Below are positions 36,301-47,757 of a stretch of 64,000 nt of DNA, piece by piece (positions within the stretch are counted from its first letter, which is position 1; each line of letters opens with the position of its first letter). The DNA comes from Liriodendron chinense (Eukaryota; Streptophyta; Magnoliopsida; Magnoliales; Magnoliaceae): assembly GCA_003013855.2 (NCBI GenBank), contig ML058384.1:17308176-17372175 (forward strand). Reading direction: 5' to 3'. The notes under the pieces were generated by a model, which did not search any database, was not told where the DNA came from, and saw nothing but the letters and a program-made list of their open reading frames with translations. Both the position numbers and the translations under genes were made by a program.

Positions 36301-36605
36301 CTCTTCGACTTCATCTCGATCTCTTAGAAGAACGAAGAAATACCTCCGAAGTACGAGCGGCCGCATATCAACAACGTATTGCTCACTATCGAAATGCTAA
36401 GGTTCGGCCTAGATCCTTCAAACTCGGAGATTTGGTCCTGAAGCAAAAACTCGGAGTTCCCGCTCGTTCGTTGGATCCAAATTGGGAAGGCCCGTATCGG
36501 GTTATTAAGATTGTGTGACCCGGAACTTATTACCTCGAAGACATGCAGGGAAAACCCGTACGTCGCCCTTGGCACGTGGAGCATTTGCTGCAATACTTCC
36601 CCTAG
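33315..36605 (+). pseudogene. pol: Tat-type pol (RT, RNase H, second RNase H, integrase), lightly damaged
   Basis: RT spans about 33490-34400 with FAWSHKDMPGI, WRMCIDYSDLNKACPKD, DAYSGYNQI, VMPFGLKNAGATYQR and an intact YVDDMLVKS box. A degenerate RNase H follows (34470-34800). Then comes the extra archaeal-type RNase H that marks the Tat clade: SLFVDGSSRATGSGAG, ISNNEAEYEALIVGLELA, HSDSQLIVNQV, EKNQLADSLAKL. Integrase has an HHCC finger (HQGACGNH...CDKCQRY) and a core with WGVDIIGPLP. The second catalytic position reads TENRTQF where TDNGTQF is usual, an Asp-to-Glu change; NGQVEAVNK holds the Glu. Breaks are a frame shift near 34115, stops near 34410 and 34667, and TGA replacing CGA at 36516. 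The natural end is HLLQYFP at 36603-36605. Protease and the Gag end are missing upstream. Confidence 0.9.
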
Positions 36606-36860
36606 ATTTGATGTAGTTCATAACGACATTTTATGAATAAAAAGTCAAAGATATCTTTTGGTCGCTACTCCATTTATTTGGACCTAAATAGCCCTGAAGA
36701 GAATACATACAATCTCTTGGCCAATTGCCTACCTTTGGTAGGGATAAATTCACCTTGGGTGGTCGCATTTCCATTTTATGGATCAAAAATAACATTGAAG
36801 GAGAGCATGTTTGTACTCTCGACCATTCTTCTACCTTTGGTAAACTCGGAGGCTCAATCC

Positions 36861-37153
36861 ATAGATCAGTCTATCTCCACGAGGGAATGGTCAGTACGAC
36901 CCCCCGGATTGAGCACAATTCATTTCTCAATCGATAGATCAGTCTATCTCTACGAGGGAATGGTCAGGACGACCCCCCAGGATTGAGCACAATTCATTTC
37001 TCAATCGATAGATCAGTCTATCTCTACGAGGGAATGGTCAGTACGACCCCCCGGATTGAGCACAACTCATTCCTCAATCGATAGATCAGTCTATCTCCAC
37101 GAAGGCAGGGTCACTATAACCCCCCGAGTTGAGCATAACTCATTGAAACAAGA
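36861..37153 (+). repeat. Four tandem 73-bp hairpin-forming repeats
   Basis: Copies begin at 36861, 36934, 37008 and 37081 with ATAGATCAGTCTAT. Each unit can fold as GATAGA-TCAG-TCTATC. Neighbouring units pair through GATTGAG and CTCAATC across a 14-base loop. The array lies between the pol end and the 3' end of the convergent antisense gene. Confidence 0.9.
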
Positions 37154-37290
37154 AGGCATTCATTGCATGAAGGGAAAAAGAGAAGGTAAACAAGAACGAG
37201 AATATTCCCAAAAATATCTTTTCATTAATATGTCAATTGTTTACAAATGTTTGCTCGTGAGTACAGGAGAAAGAAAAACAAAAAAAAACA

Positions 37291-39441
37291 TCAATCTCTC
37301 GGGGGAGGAGCCGTGCTCTCGACTTCAGGGCCCATTTCTGGAGCCCCTCTAGCCTGCGTGGCTTCGGTCGCCTCATTCTCAGCAGCAGCTTGCTCCCCTA
37401 TATCAAAAGATGGGGACATTCGTTGCACTACTCTTAGCGCAAAGTCGCGACCAGCATCATATGACTCATATCTTTCATCGTCATATAGTTGCGAGTTCTG
37501 GAACTCAAAAATTGCCCGAGGCCCTTCCTCCGAGAGCATTTTTACCAAGGCGACTCTCTCCTTGTCCCAATGGATCGAGTCATCCTTGAGCTGTGCGAGA
37601 TTGGAGCGCTCCTTCTCCATATTTTCGCTGACTTCCTTAAGCTGCGACTTGGCCTCCGCAAGCCGCTCCTCCAGCGAGATCTTGTCTTGACAAAAGATCT
37701 CCCTCTCTCTCTCTCCGCTTTCTCCTTCAACCCCGCGAGCTTCGCGAAGTTAGAGTCCAAAGCCTGATACCTATCGGTCAGGACTTGGACTTTCTCGATG
37801 AGGATCTTCTTCTCCTCATCTCTCTTCGAGATCACTGCCTCGCGGGCCTTGAGGAGTTGATCCCGTCCCTGAACCGCCTTCTCCAAGGCGATCCTCTTTC
37901 CTTCTGCCTCATCGATCACGCGATGAGCGGCGACGATATCACGCCTCGTCCGCAAGATGAGATCTAAGCCCTGCAAAATGGAAAAGAAAACGTGAGAAAA
38001 ATACTTGAGAGCCCAAAAATAAGGAAGTTAAACAAAATCTCCGAGGTCTTACCTGAACCATCCTTACCCCCGCCTCAAGGAAGAGGTTCTCAGGGCTTGG
38101 CTCGGGAAGAGAGCCAAAAGTTTGGGCGGAAATGTTGTCGAACAAAAATTTACAAATTGGATGGAGGTGGCGAGGAATAGAGAACGTTCCACCTCCAGAC
38201 GGCTGGGCGACGACCAACCCAGTCGTGCTCGCGACAGGTGGGGCCACCGACTCGCGAGCTGGTCCCAGCTCGCCAGCAGGTGTCAGCTCGCGAGCAGGCA
38301 CCGACTCGCGAGGTTCTGTTTGCTCGCGAGCCTCGTCAGCTGGGGGGCAGCTGGATCCTACCCCATCAGGGGAGTTGTCAGTAATGTTAATCACTAGCGG
38401 TCCAGGTGCGACCACCAGTGAGGGGATGTTGGGCATTGCTGGTGCCCCCACCGTGCTCGCGAGAGGAGCAGGTTGGTCACCACCCTTGCGGGCGGATGGT
38501 TGAGTAGGTCCGGCAGACTTCTTCTGCCTTTTTGAGTTTGTGCCCTTTAGTCGAGGCAACAAAACCCTCTTTTCTCCCGCCTTTGTCATCGCGACTTCTT
38601 CGCTAGATATTAATCCCGCTGCTACGAGTCGCGAGGAGGACAAGTAGGCCTCGATGTGCCTATCACCAACAGGCACTTTATATACTCTTACTATCTTCTC
38701 GTTAATCCCTCTCTTCAAATTTGGTTTGTTCAAGGCCGGGATACCTGCGAGCACAAATAGAGGTCAAAAAATGAAGTGAAACCCTAAAATCTTAACTGGA
38801 GAAACAGTACAATGTGGGACTGTGCCTACCTTCACAGAAAAGACGGGTCACCCCTGGATCCCTGGAGGAAGCAGACTCCCAGTTACCGGAAGCATAGAAC
38901 CACCGTTTCCTCCAGCCGGGATAGTTCGAGGAGGGTTTCCCCAGCACGAAGTTATCCCGGTGCCAGTAGCACAGGTAGTACCAGCCTTCGCTGGAGGGTG
39001 CTTTCTTCAGACGGAACATACGGAGGAACTCTTCCGCCGTGAGCTCCTCGTTACCGGCCTAAGCCCAGAGGGCAAAAGAGCCCAAACTACCCTCCATCCG
39101 TTCACGATGAGTTGCCCGGGGGCAATCTTGTAACATCGGAGAACGTCACGTATGAAGGGATGAAGGGGAAGGCGTACCCCCAGGATGAGTTGGTACTCAT
39201 AAAAAGCTACGCATCCTGGGGGAGGGAAGTCTGGTGTCTCTCCATCTCCGGGCAATCGGAGAATGATTGAGTTGGGGATCAGATATCTCTCCCGTAACTC
39301 AACCAGTCGGTCCTCCGATAAAATAGAAGGATATCCGGATGCTGTGTATCTCCCTGCCGGAACCCTCGCATTATTAGAAGCAGAGGATTCCGGTGTAGCA
39401 TCACCTAGAGGGACGGTGGTCTCGTCAAAGTTCCCAGCCAT
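37291..39441 (-). pseudogene. Antisense accessory gene of element 2, PF04195-like with coiled-coil tail, three exons
   Basis: The ATG at 39441 starts MAGNFDETTVPLGD. Exon 1 (39441-38830) carries FPPPGCVAFYEYQLILGV, LPLHPFIRDVL and FRLKKAPSSEGWYYLCY, which I recognise as the 'putative gypsy type transposon' (PF04195-like) domain; one frame shift lies near 39075. Intron 38829-38745 (GT-AG, phase 1) follows. Exon 2 (38744-38053) starts GIPALNKPNLKRG and is Pro/Ala/Ser/Glu-rich with a run of ARE-type repeats. Intron 38052-37971 (GT-AG, phase 0) follows. Exon 3 (37970-37291) is a coiled coil rich in Lys, Glu and Arg (RDEEKKILIEKVQVL, KSQLKEVSENMEKE), with a frame shift in a GA run near 37712. The gene converges on pol and would be transcribed from the 3' LTR side. 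Its function is unknown. The intron signals are intact, so damage is slight. Confidence 0.75.
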
Positions 39442-39856
39442 GAGAAGATTAAAAGAAGAAAAAGAGGAAAAAGAAAATGTACCCAAGTACGAAAGAAAGA
39501 GGAAGAAGGAACGCCAGAGAAAGGAGTATGAGAGGAAGATGACGGGAGAATTCTTTCCTTCGAAAAAACTTCTGTAGAAAACTAGAGAAATGGCGGACTC
39601 CGTATATTTATAGGCAATCATTCCGCCGCATCTGGTGATACGTGGCAGCCCCCCCTTCGGCGCGGCAGTCGAGCAGGCACGCCCATTAACTCTTCGGACA
39701 CGTGGCGAGCGTCTCTTCACTTTCTGACTGCGGAAAGGCCGCGAAAAGCTGGCGCTCATTAATTCTAGCCTAATCATGTACGGTTTCATTCTCGATAAAG
39801 GCAGCAGGCGGTTACGTGTGATAGTGAATTAAGTCATTCCCTTAGAATTCTTGGCG

Positions 39857-39876
39857 GAAAGGACTTGGGGGGCATC
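39857..39876 (+). promoter_or_regulatory. Polypurine tract of element 2
   Basis: GGAAAGGACTTGGGGGG precedes the LTR start TGTTATAG by a few bases, which is the plus-strand primer position. Confidence 0.75.
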
Positions 39877-40752
39877 TGTTATAGTAAAAAATAGTGGAGA
39901 TCATCTGCTGGAGGCTTCTTATTATATTCTAATACTATCCTGATTATCGAGAACGTCTGTTCGCGTCTCGTATATTCTGATGATGCTCCGATCCCGCGAG
40001 CACGTCTATCCGACTATCGAGAACGTCTGTTCGCGTCTCGTATATTCTGATGATGCTCCGATCCCGCGAGCACGCTATCTGACTATCGAGAACGTCTGTT
40101 CGCTGACTCGCATATTAGGAAAAACGATGCTCGATTACCAAAGCTTCGAGAAGTTGTGATCGATAGTCAAATACTGGAAGGCGAGAGGAGTTGTATTTTT
40201 CCTGCGAGGAGACCTTCTCACAAGTCGTTGAAAGGTGTCGTATCTGAATGAGCGAGCACTTGGATTCGCGACCATCTTCCAACATGCGAACAGCTTTTTC
40301 TGTGGTGACATCCCTTAGTCCCCAATACCAGCAGCCCGTATAGGCCGAATTTGGGCTTATCTTCTTCAGTGGTTCCGAGTCTCAAGGGATCGCTATCAAG
40401 GAACGAAACTATCGGATGAGTCATTGGATTAGATCTCCCTTTTATCTGAGGATAAGAATCTTATCCCACGAAATCAGCGGGATCTCGAAATCTTACGTAA
40501 CAGATTGGATCATTTCAGATCTATATAAGGAGATGACTCTATTAAGATACAGGTACACAATGTTCAATCTCTAGCCTCGGTTGCTTGGCTATTCTTCTTC
40601 CTGCCTTATCTGACTTAAGCATCAGAGGGCTAACGGCTGGACGCCGGCCACCCTTAGTTGCTTTCTGTCTTCTTTCAGGTCTGGTGGAGGAAGTCTCTAT
40701 TGAAGAGAAGGTGAACGTCCGGAGGATCCTGTTACAAAATCTGACGTTAACA
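39877..40752 (+). repeat. 3' LTR of element 2 (876 bp)
   Basis: TGTTATAG to GTTAACA. It contains a 70-bp tandem repeat (2.3 copies, starts at 39942, 40012 and 40081), a TATATAAGG box near 40523, and a short palindrome GATAAG-AAT-CTTATC at 40451-40465, next to the point where the 5' LTR folded back. Confidence 0.92.
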
Positions 40753-40757
40753 CACCA
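40753..40757 (+). repeat. Target-site duplication of element 2, right copy
   Basis: CACCA, identical to 27875-27879. Element 1 sequence resumes with TATAATTCTGAA. Confidence 0.9.
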
Positions 40758-41096
40758 TATAATTCTGAATTTGTGGAGGAGACATCTTTAACCAATGAAA
40801 ACTTGATAAATGTCTCTCCACCATCATGGGTCCTTCAGCCCAGTGAAAATTCTGATTGGGATGACCCATTTTTAATCAATCATAACCCAAATCAGAATTT
40901 GAGGAGATATCTTTTTGCTGCTCTTATCTCCTCCTATCATGCATGTGGTGCACATAAATATTGGACTTCAATGGAGACAAGCACCCATGTCTACTGTCGA
41001 GCAGGACTTTGGATGGTCCTCATGAGAAATTTATTGAAATTCATGAAGATCCTGCTTAAATTTGATCATGTAGTCGATCAGACTAATCAAAGGTAG
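40758..41096 (+). pseudogene. Acidic ORF of element 1, downstream part
   Basis: This is the continuation of the 26577-27874 reading after element 2. It is open from about 40773 to the stop at 41096 and includes NENLINVSPPSWVLQP, DWDDPFLINHNPNQNLRRY and the ending DQTNQR. It matches 3146-2757 of element A closely. The region rich in Trp, His and Leu before the end differs in composition from the acidic upstream part. Function unknown. Confidence 0.55.
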
Positions 41097-42203
41097 GTAG
41101 GTAGGTAGGTCAGGATTTATTTTTTTCTGAAATTAGGATTGAATAAGTCTCATCGAGATAATGGAAGATGCTAGCATTGATCAACTTGCTACCTTAGGTA
41201 TTATCGTTCTCACTCTCCTTTGTTTTATTTCATTGCTCTCATGTCATGCTTATTGTATATCTTATTACATTGAGGACAATGTAAGATTTTGGTTGGGGGT
41301 GAGATGAGATCCTTCATCTAGCATGATGCAACATTTCAAGCCTCATATGCGCAAATTTTTTTGAATTTTCTAAAATTTCAAAACTCTTTTAGAAAACCTT
41401 ATTTCCATGCATTCGAGATGATATGAGTATAAGAAGAGGAGATACGAAGTGTGTGAGGTTGTAAGTCTTGAATTTCTCCCAACATAATGGTTTTATATGT
41501 TAGTTCCCCTATTGTTGTGATCGATAGAAAATTTGAACACTTTTTACACCTAGTTCACATTACACGATTTTCATGGGTTGAAAGGATTATGTGATTTATG
41601 GATTAGCTAGACTTTGATTTAAAGGTGTTGAGAAACCAAGCCGGGTTATTTTGTCCATCCTTGTCCATGGGAAAATAACGAAAGATATGGATTTATAAAA
41701 ATCCTATCTAAATTAAAAGAAAAAGGAAAAGAAAGGATGATGGTGGAAAATTCCGAAAAGGGCTACCTATTACCAACCGGGGGATGGTCTACCCGTAACC
41801 AAAGCCGGAAATGGGACGTAGTGTGAAAGCCGTCGGAAGGACGGTAAGGCAAATTCCTGTCATAGGCTTGTTGTTGCTCTATACACCTTGAGATCTATAG
41901 TTTAGTTGATCTACGAAGAAGATAATCCCAGAAACTCATGAGATGAACTTTCACTATGCACACTAGGTTGAAGTTGTTCGAGTTCTTCTATTTATCAATC
42001 AATCAGCGGGAATTTCATGTAGATACTTATTATGCTTTGAGAGTTTAAGGTTTCAACTTCTATCACCTAATTTCTCCAAATTTTATACTTGTATGTCTTG
42101 GAATGGATAGAAACATGGTTTCTGAAGGAGAGTTGGTTTTTGGAGGTTTGAACTTATTCACGCATGTTTTGCTCGGGACTAGCAAAAAGCTGGTTGGGGG
42201 GTG
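41097..42203 (+). other. 3' untranslated region and polypurine tract of element 1
   Basis: Noncoding. It contains the conserved block at 41757-41870 with a CCGTC-GGAAG-GACGG hairpin. The tract GGTTGGGGGG (about 42192-42201) precedes the LTR. Confidence 0.75.
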
Positions 42204-44080
42204 TGTTGAACCTCCAATTTATACATTTGCCAAGCCATTACATCACATTATATGCATGTTTTTCATGTTTAAAAGGCCCATCTAATGCATGTTTTGTAAT
42301 TGTAGGAATGAGAGTGAACTTCACCCAATTGGAGACCAAAAGACCATGTTTAGGAGCCTTTGATGAAGGCCCAAGGTGGACCAAAGAAAGAAGAAAGCAA
42401 AGAGAGAGGAAGGAGAGAAGAAAAGAAAGAAGAAAAAAGGCAAAACTGGGTCCGACCGGTCAAGACCGGTCGGATGCACTCCCTGGACATCTGCAAGGCA
42501 GGTCTAGACCGGTCAAGACCGGTCGGCCATGCAATTTTGCACTTCCATATTTCAGGCAGTAAGCTATTCCCGTTTTGGGATTTTCGGAACAGTTTTCTGA
42601 AGCCATCTTGATGATATTTGGAAATCCAACACATCGATGTCGAAGAGGAGCTCGACGCCGAACAAACCCAATGGTTTCGTGTCGATCGGAGCTACGGATT
42701 GACCGTGGTGGCCAAAACAATACGAACTGTCCAGAAAGTTCCAGATTTCACTGTTCAACTCTGGGCCGGTCCAGGTGACCCATCATTGATAATATGAAGA
42801 ATCTATTTTAACCATCTTTTAGATCACATCCATATATGAATAACCACAAAGGTTTCAGATCAAAAGTATGTGTGGTTTGATCGTACCGGTTGAAGAAAGA
42901 TGGACCATCCAGAAAGATCCAACTGCGCAGAGTTTATAAAAGGGCTTAGTGTTCTAATTTTTGGACCATATTCTGGGATTGTTTTGGACAATCTAATCCA
43001 TCTATCATGTAGAGGATGAAGTTTTCTACCAATGTTCAAAATTTGAGATCAATCCGACATCTGTACACTCCGGAGCGTTGAAAGCAAGATGACTAGTTCT
43101 GAAGGTACCCAAAGTGCGCGATTTTGAGAGGCAGTCGGTGATGTGATTGGTGGGCCCATTCAGAGGATAATCTTGGAAATCTAAATCATCTATTTAGAAT
43201 ATCACATTACAAGGAAGTTACAAACCAAATTTGAAGGCAATCCGACCATTGGTTAAGCCGTACCAAGCGAAACAAATTCTGCTGTGTTGCTGTACTATTG
43301 CTGCACTATAAAAGGAGGTGCTCTCTTCTATTCCAAATCAAGCAAGGACGTGGGAAGCAAGGAGTTCAAGTCATAGGAGGCTTCCTAGCCTCCTCCAGCT
43401 AGTTTTTCTTCCTTTTCTTAGTTCTAGTTCTAGTTTTAATATGCTTTTCCTTAGCTAACCTCTTAGCTAGAGCTAGAGGTGAAATTTGTAGTTGGTTCCA
43501 ATGCTTTAATTCTTTTATTTCAAGTACCATTTTCTTAATTTTGGATTTTGAAGTTCTAATTTGAATAAAGTTTGGTTTTTTAGAAGTTTTGTGAGAGTTT
43601 GTGTGCTCCGGACATAGTTCCTTGCAATTCTCTGAGATTACCATGATTGGGTTGTTTGAATTCGAATTGTAGTAACCCTTGAGCATACCATAGTCCATAG
43701 GCATGGCTGTTACTCCGAAGGCTACAAGTTCAAGTTCTATGTGCTTCAGTAGAACTAGAAATCTAATTTTCAGATTTAAGTGGGACTATTTGTGCTTGAA
43801 TCTTATATCTTCCAATTAGATGAGAGATAGGACTTTGATTCTAATTGTGTTGTACTTGGATGAATGGATTGGCATTGGACTACTACAAGTGGATCCTTGA
43901 TGCTCTAGTTCTTCTTATTTTCAGATTTTCCTATTTCATGTGAAAAACTACTTTCTTAAACTTCTTAGATTCTAGTTATTAGAGTACTTGGAATTGTTTA
44001 CCTCTTTCCCTGTAGGATCGACCTCGGTCTTACCGAGATTTATTACTACATCGCAGCCTTACACTTGAGGCGAGCGAACA
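42204..44080 (+). repeat. 3' LTR of element 1 (1877 bp)
   Basis: It matches 24368-26309. It has two GACCGGTC pairs (42454-42524) against four in the 5' LTR. A TATAAA box is at 43307-43312. It ends GCGAACA at 44080, followed by GTGAG. Confidence 0.93.
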
Positions 44081-44085
44081 GTGAG

Positions 44086-44841
44086 ATCATCGTGGAGCAA
44101 TCACAACTCCTCCAATTAGGGGTTTTTTTTTCTAGTTTTCTATGTTCTTAATTAGTTTTTCTTTTTATTTTTAGTTCAAGTATGACAATGCTTGTCTAAA
44201 ACCTCTTAGCTAGGGCTAAGAGGTGATGCTTGTAGCTAGTTTTCATGTTGAATTTGTTTAATTCAAGTACATTTACTTTAAATTTAGATTTTTAAGTTCT
44301 AGTTTGAATAAAGTCTATATTTTTGGATATTTTATTAGAGTTCATGTGCTTCATACATGGGTTCCTTGCAATTCTTTGAGATTATCATGTTTGGATTGAT
44401 TAGATTCAAATTATAGTAACCCTAGAGCAGACCATAGTCTCTTGGCATGGTTGTTGCTTCGAAGGCTACATGGTTGAATTCTATGTGCTTTATTAGAACT
44501 AGAATATTATTTTCTAACTTAAGTGGGATTGTTTGTGTTTGAATGCTTAATCTTCCAACTAGACGAGAAATAGAACTTCGAATCTAGTTGTGTTTATGCT
44601 TGGATGAATGAATTCACATGAAACTACTATAAGTGGATCCTTAAGGCCTTAGTTCCATTAATTAATAGATTTTTGCAAAAGTTACTGTTTTTACTTAGTT
44701 TATGAAATCAAACTTCAAAATTGCTTAAATTAAAGTTGCTAGAATAGTTTGAATTAATTTACCCTAATTCCCTGTGGATCGACCATGGTCTTACCAAGAA
44801 TTATTACTACATCGCAGCCTTGCAGTTGAGGCGAGCGAACA
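44086..44841 (+). repeat. 3' LTR of element B, second segment
   Basis: The B LTR resumes after the GTGAG duplication and ends GAGGCGAGCGAACA at 44841. Added to 23806-24367, it makes an LTR of about 1.3 kb. It is similar, in the opposite orientation, to the adjoining fragment F. Confidence 0.8.
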
Positions 44842-45216
44842 AAACACAACTAGAATTGAAGTTCTATCTCTCTTTTAGTTGGAAGATTCAATATTCAAAC
44901 ACAAACAATCCCCACTCAAGTTGAAGAATAAGATTCTAGTTTTAATGAAGCACTTAGAAGTCGAATATGTAGCCTTCGAAGCAACGACCATGCCAATAGA
45001 CTATGGTACGCTCAGGGGTTACTACAATTAGAATATAAACAATCCAAACATGATAATCTCAGAGAATTGCAAGGAACCCATGTCCGAAGCACATGAACTC
45101 TCATAAAACATCCAAAAATACCAACTTTTATTTCAACTAGAACTTAAAATCCAACTTAAAGTAAAGTACTTGAATTAAAACGAATTCAACATGATAACTA
45201 CCCACAAGCTTTACCT
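44842..45216 (-). repeat. Athila LTR fragment F
   Basis: Minus-strand LTR piece homologous to 45462-45840 of element E and, inverted, to 44200-44600 of element B. It is bounded on the left by the end of B and on the right by the start of E. It appears to be the host LTR into which both were inserted. Confidence 0.65.
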
Positions 45217-46606
45217 TGTTCGCTCGTCTCAAGTGCAAGGCTGCAATGTAGTAATAATTCTTGGTAAGACCGAGGTCAATCCACATAGAATTAAAAAACC
45301 AATTCTAAACTATTCCAATAACTTCAAATTCAATCAATTTAGATATTCAAATCATAAACTAACTCAAAAATAATAAGGTTGTAAAATCTATAATTAATGG
45401 AACTAAGGCTTTCAAGGATTCACTTGTAGCAATCCCATGTCAATCCAATCAATGCAAGCATAAAACACAACTAGATTCAAAGTTCTATCTCTCATCTAAT
45501 TGGAAGATAAAGCATTGAAACACATTTAATCCACTTAAGTTGAAATTCCAAGTTCTAGTCTTATTCAATCACATAGCATTCAAAATCATAGCCTTCAGAG
45601 TAACAACCATGCCTATGGACTATGGCATGCTCAAGGGTTACCATAATTCGAATCTAATCAAGCCAAATATGATAATCTCAGAGAATTGCAAGGAATCCAT
45701 GTCCCGAGCACATGAACTCTCATAAAACTTCTAAAAATATCAACTTTATTTGAACTAGAATATTTAAAATCCAAACTTAAAGTGAAAGTACTTGAATTAA
45801 ACTGAATTAAACATGAAATTGGCTACAAGCTTCACCTCTCAGCCCTAGCTGAAAGGTTCTAGCCAAGCATTGTCATACTACAACTAGAATAAAAAAGAAA
45901 AAATAAATAAAAGCATGAAAAACTAGAAAAATCGGAATTGACGGAGTTGTGGACGCTCCACGATACTCTCCTTCACTTCCCACGACCTCCAATCTCTTCT
46001 AGGATACCTTTAGATGAAGCCCTAGGTCCCCTTTTATAGAATAGTGCGGAAGATTCCAGATTGCGCAAGAAATCATGGAGTTGTGCAGAGAAAATCAGCC
46101 GACCGGTCGGACGATCGGTCTGTGCTCATGGACGACCGGTCGGACGACCAGTCGTAAAACATAAAAAATAGTCCAGTGAGTTTTGGAATTTCCACCCCCC
46201 TTCTATTGAGTGCTCGACCGGTATGACGACCGATCTGAGTGATGGTCGACTGGTCTGATGACCGGTCTGTTTTGGTCCACTGAATGGGGGTCTCTATTGA
46301 ATTGCAGATCGGTCGACGACCGGTCCTATGCCTTGGCAGACTAGTGGGACGACCGGTCTTCAGTGCAAAGTGTTGCACTTCTTCCTTCTTTCTTCCATAT
46401 CTCTTTTGCTTCTTTCTCCCATCCTTTGGCACTTAGTTCTTTGATCTTTAATGCATACAAAGTGACTCTTTTAACCATGAATTGGTGAAACCTTCCTCTC
46501 ATTCTTACAATCACAAAAACATGTATCAGATTAGTCTTTAAACATGAAAACCATGCATATAATGTGATGTAATGGGTCGGCAAATGTATAAATTGGAGGC
46601 TCAACA
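45217..46606 (-). repeat. 3' LTR of element E (1390 bp)
   Basis: TGTTCGCTCG to GGCTCAACA. Its palindrome cluster (46101-46358) uses GACCGGTC spaced by GGAC or CGAC, a different spacing from the A/1 family. Confidence 0.85.
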
Positions 46607-47757
46607 TACCCCCCAACCAGCATTTTGCTAGTCCCGAGCAAAACATGGGTGAAACAAGTTCAAATCTTCAAAATCCAACTCTCCTTTAGAAACTATGCTT
46701 CTATCCATTCCAAGACATACAAGTGTAAAAATCAGAAAAATTAGGTGATAGAAGTTGGAACCTTAAACTTCTCAAAACATAATAAGTGTTTATATAGAAT
46801 TCTCGTTGATCAATTAATAAATAGAAGAACTTGAACAAATTAAACCTAGTGTGCATAGTGAATGTTCATCTCATGAATTTCCAAGATTATCTTCTTCATA
46901 GATCAACTAAACTATGGGTCTAAAAGTGCACAGATCAACAACAAGCCTATGACAGGAATTTGCCTTACCGTCCTTCCGATGGCTTTCACGCTACGTCTCA
47001 TTTCCGGCTTTGGTTACGGGTAGACCATCCCTTGGTAATAGGTAGCCCTTTTCAGAATTTTCCACCATATTCTCAATCATTCCCATATTTACATCCTTCC
47101 TTTCCTTTTCATACACATTAGATAGGATTTTTAGAAATCCATATCTTTCGTTATTTTCCCACAGACAAGGATGGACAAAGTACCCCGGCTTGGTTCCTCA
47201 ACACGTCAAATCTAAGTCTAGCCAATCCACGAAGCTACATAATCCTTTCAAACCATGAAAATCGTGTAATGTGAACTACATGTAAAAGTGTTTAAATTTT
47301 CTATCAATCATATAAATAGGGGAATTCACATATAAAATCATTATATTAAGGGTAGTTCAAGACTTGCAATATCACTTACTTCGTATCTCCTTTTCTTATA
47401 CTCGTATCATCCCGAATGCATAGAAACAAAGTTTTCTAAAAAGAGTTTTGAATTTTCAGAAAATTAAAAAAAATTCAACAAATAATGCTCGTATGCTCGA
47501 AATTTTCACAAACTGCTAGATGAGGAATCTCATCTCACCCCCCAACCAAATCTTGTATTATCCTCAATGTAAAAAGATATGCAATGAGCATGAACATGAG
47601 AGCAATGGTAAAATAAAAGAGGGTGGAATGATAGTACCTGAGAGAGTCGATCATGGAAGTGTACAACCCTGGTATCAAAATCTACGAAAGCAAGTAAAAC
47701 TAAAATAGAAAAACAACTAAACCTAATCCTACGCTATACCTCCGTCAGAATAGGAGA
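46607..47757 (-). other. 3' untranslated region of element E
   Basis: Noncoding. It contains the conserved block at about 46945-47045 and CCCCCCAACCAAATCTTG at about 47539. Confidence 0.7.

Larger units (their letters stand above)
27880..40752 (+). mobile_element. Element 2: Tat-type gypsy element with palindromic 5' end
   Basis: Plus-strand order: folded-back 5' LTR (27880-28453), primer site, gag (broken off at 29565), nested element 4, pol from RT to integrase (33315-36605), four 73-bp hairpin repeats, an antisense three-exon gene (39441-37291), polypurine tract, and a complete 3' LTR (39877-40752). CACCA duplications flank the whole. It is a relative of element D. Confidence 0.9.
24368..44080 (+). 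mobile_element. Element 1: non-autonomous Athila-derived element, same family as A, with nested insertions
   Basis: LTRs at 24368-26309 and 42204-44080 enclose a 3.0-kb interior, once the nested element 2 (27880-40752) is removed. The target duplication GTGAG is present at 24363-24367 and 44081-44085. The interior holds a perfect tRNA-Asp primer site, the acidic ORF and a polypurine tract, and no gag-pol. Element A has the same layout on the other strand. Confidence 0.92.

Noticed and set aside
33412..36593. Minus-strand open readings opposite element 2 pol
   Set aside because: They are shadows of the well-conserved RT, RNase H and integrase reading on the plus strand.
36633..37352. Open readings across the 73-bp repeats of element 2
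   Set aside because: The repeat period is 73-74 bp, so the frame changes between units; no protein repeat results.
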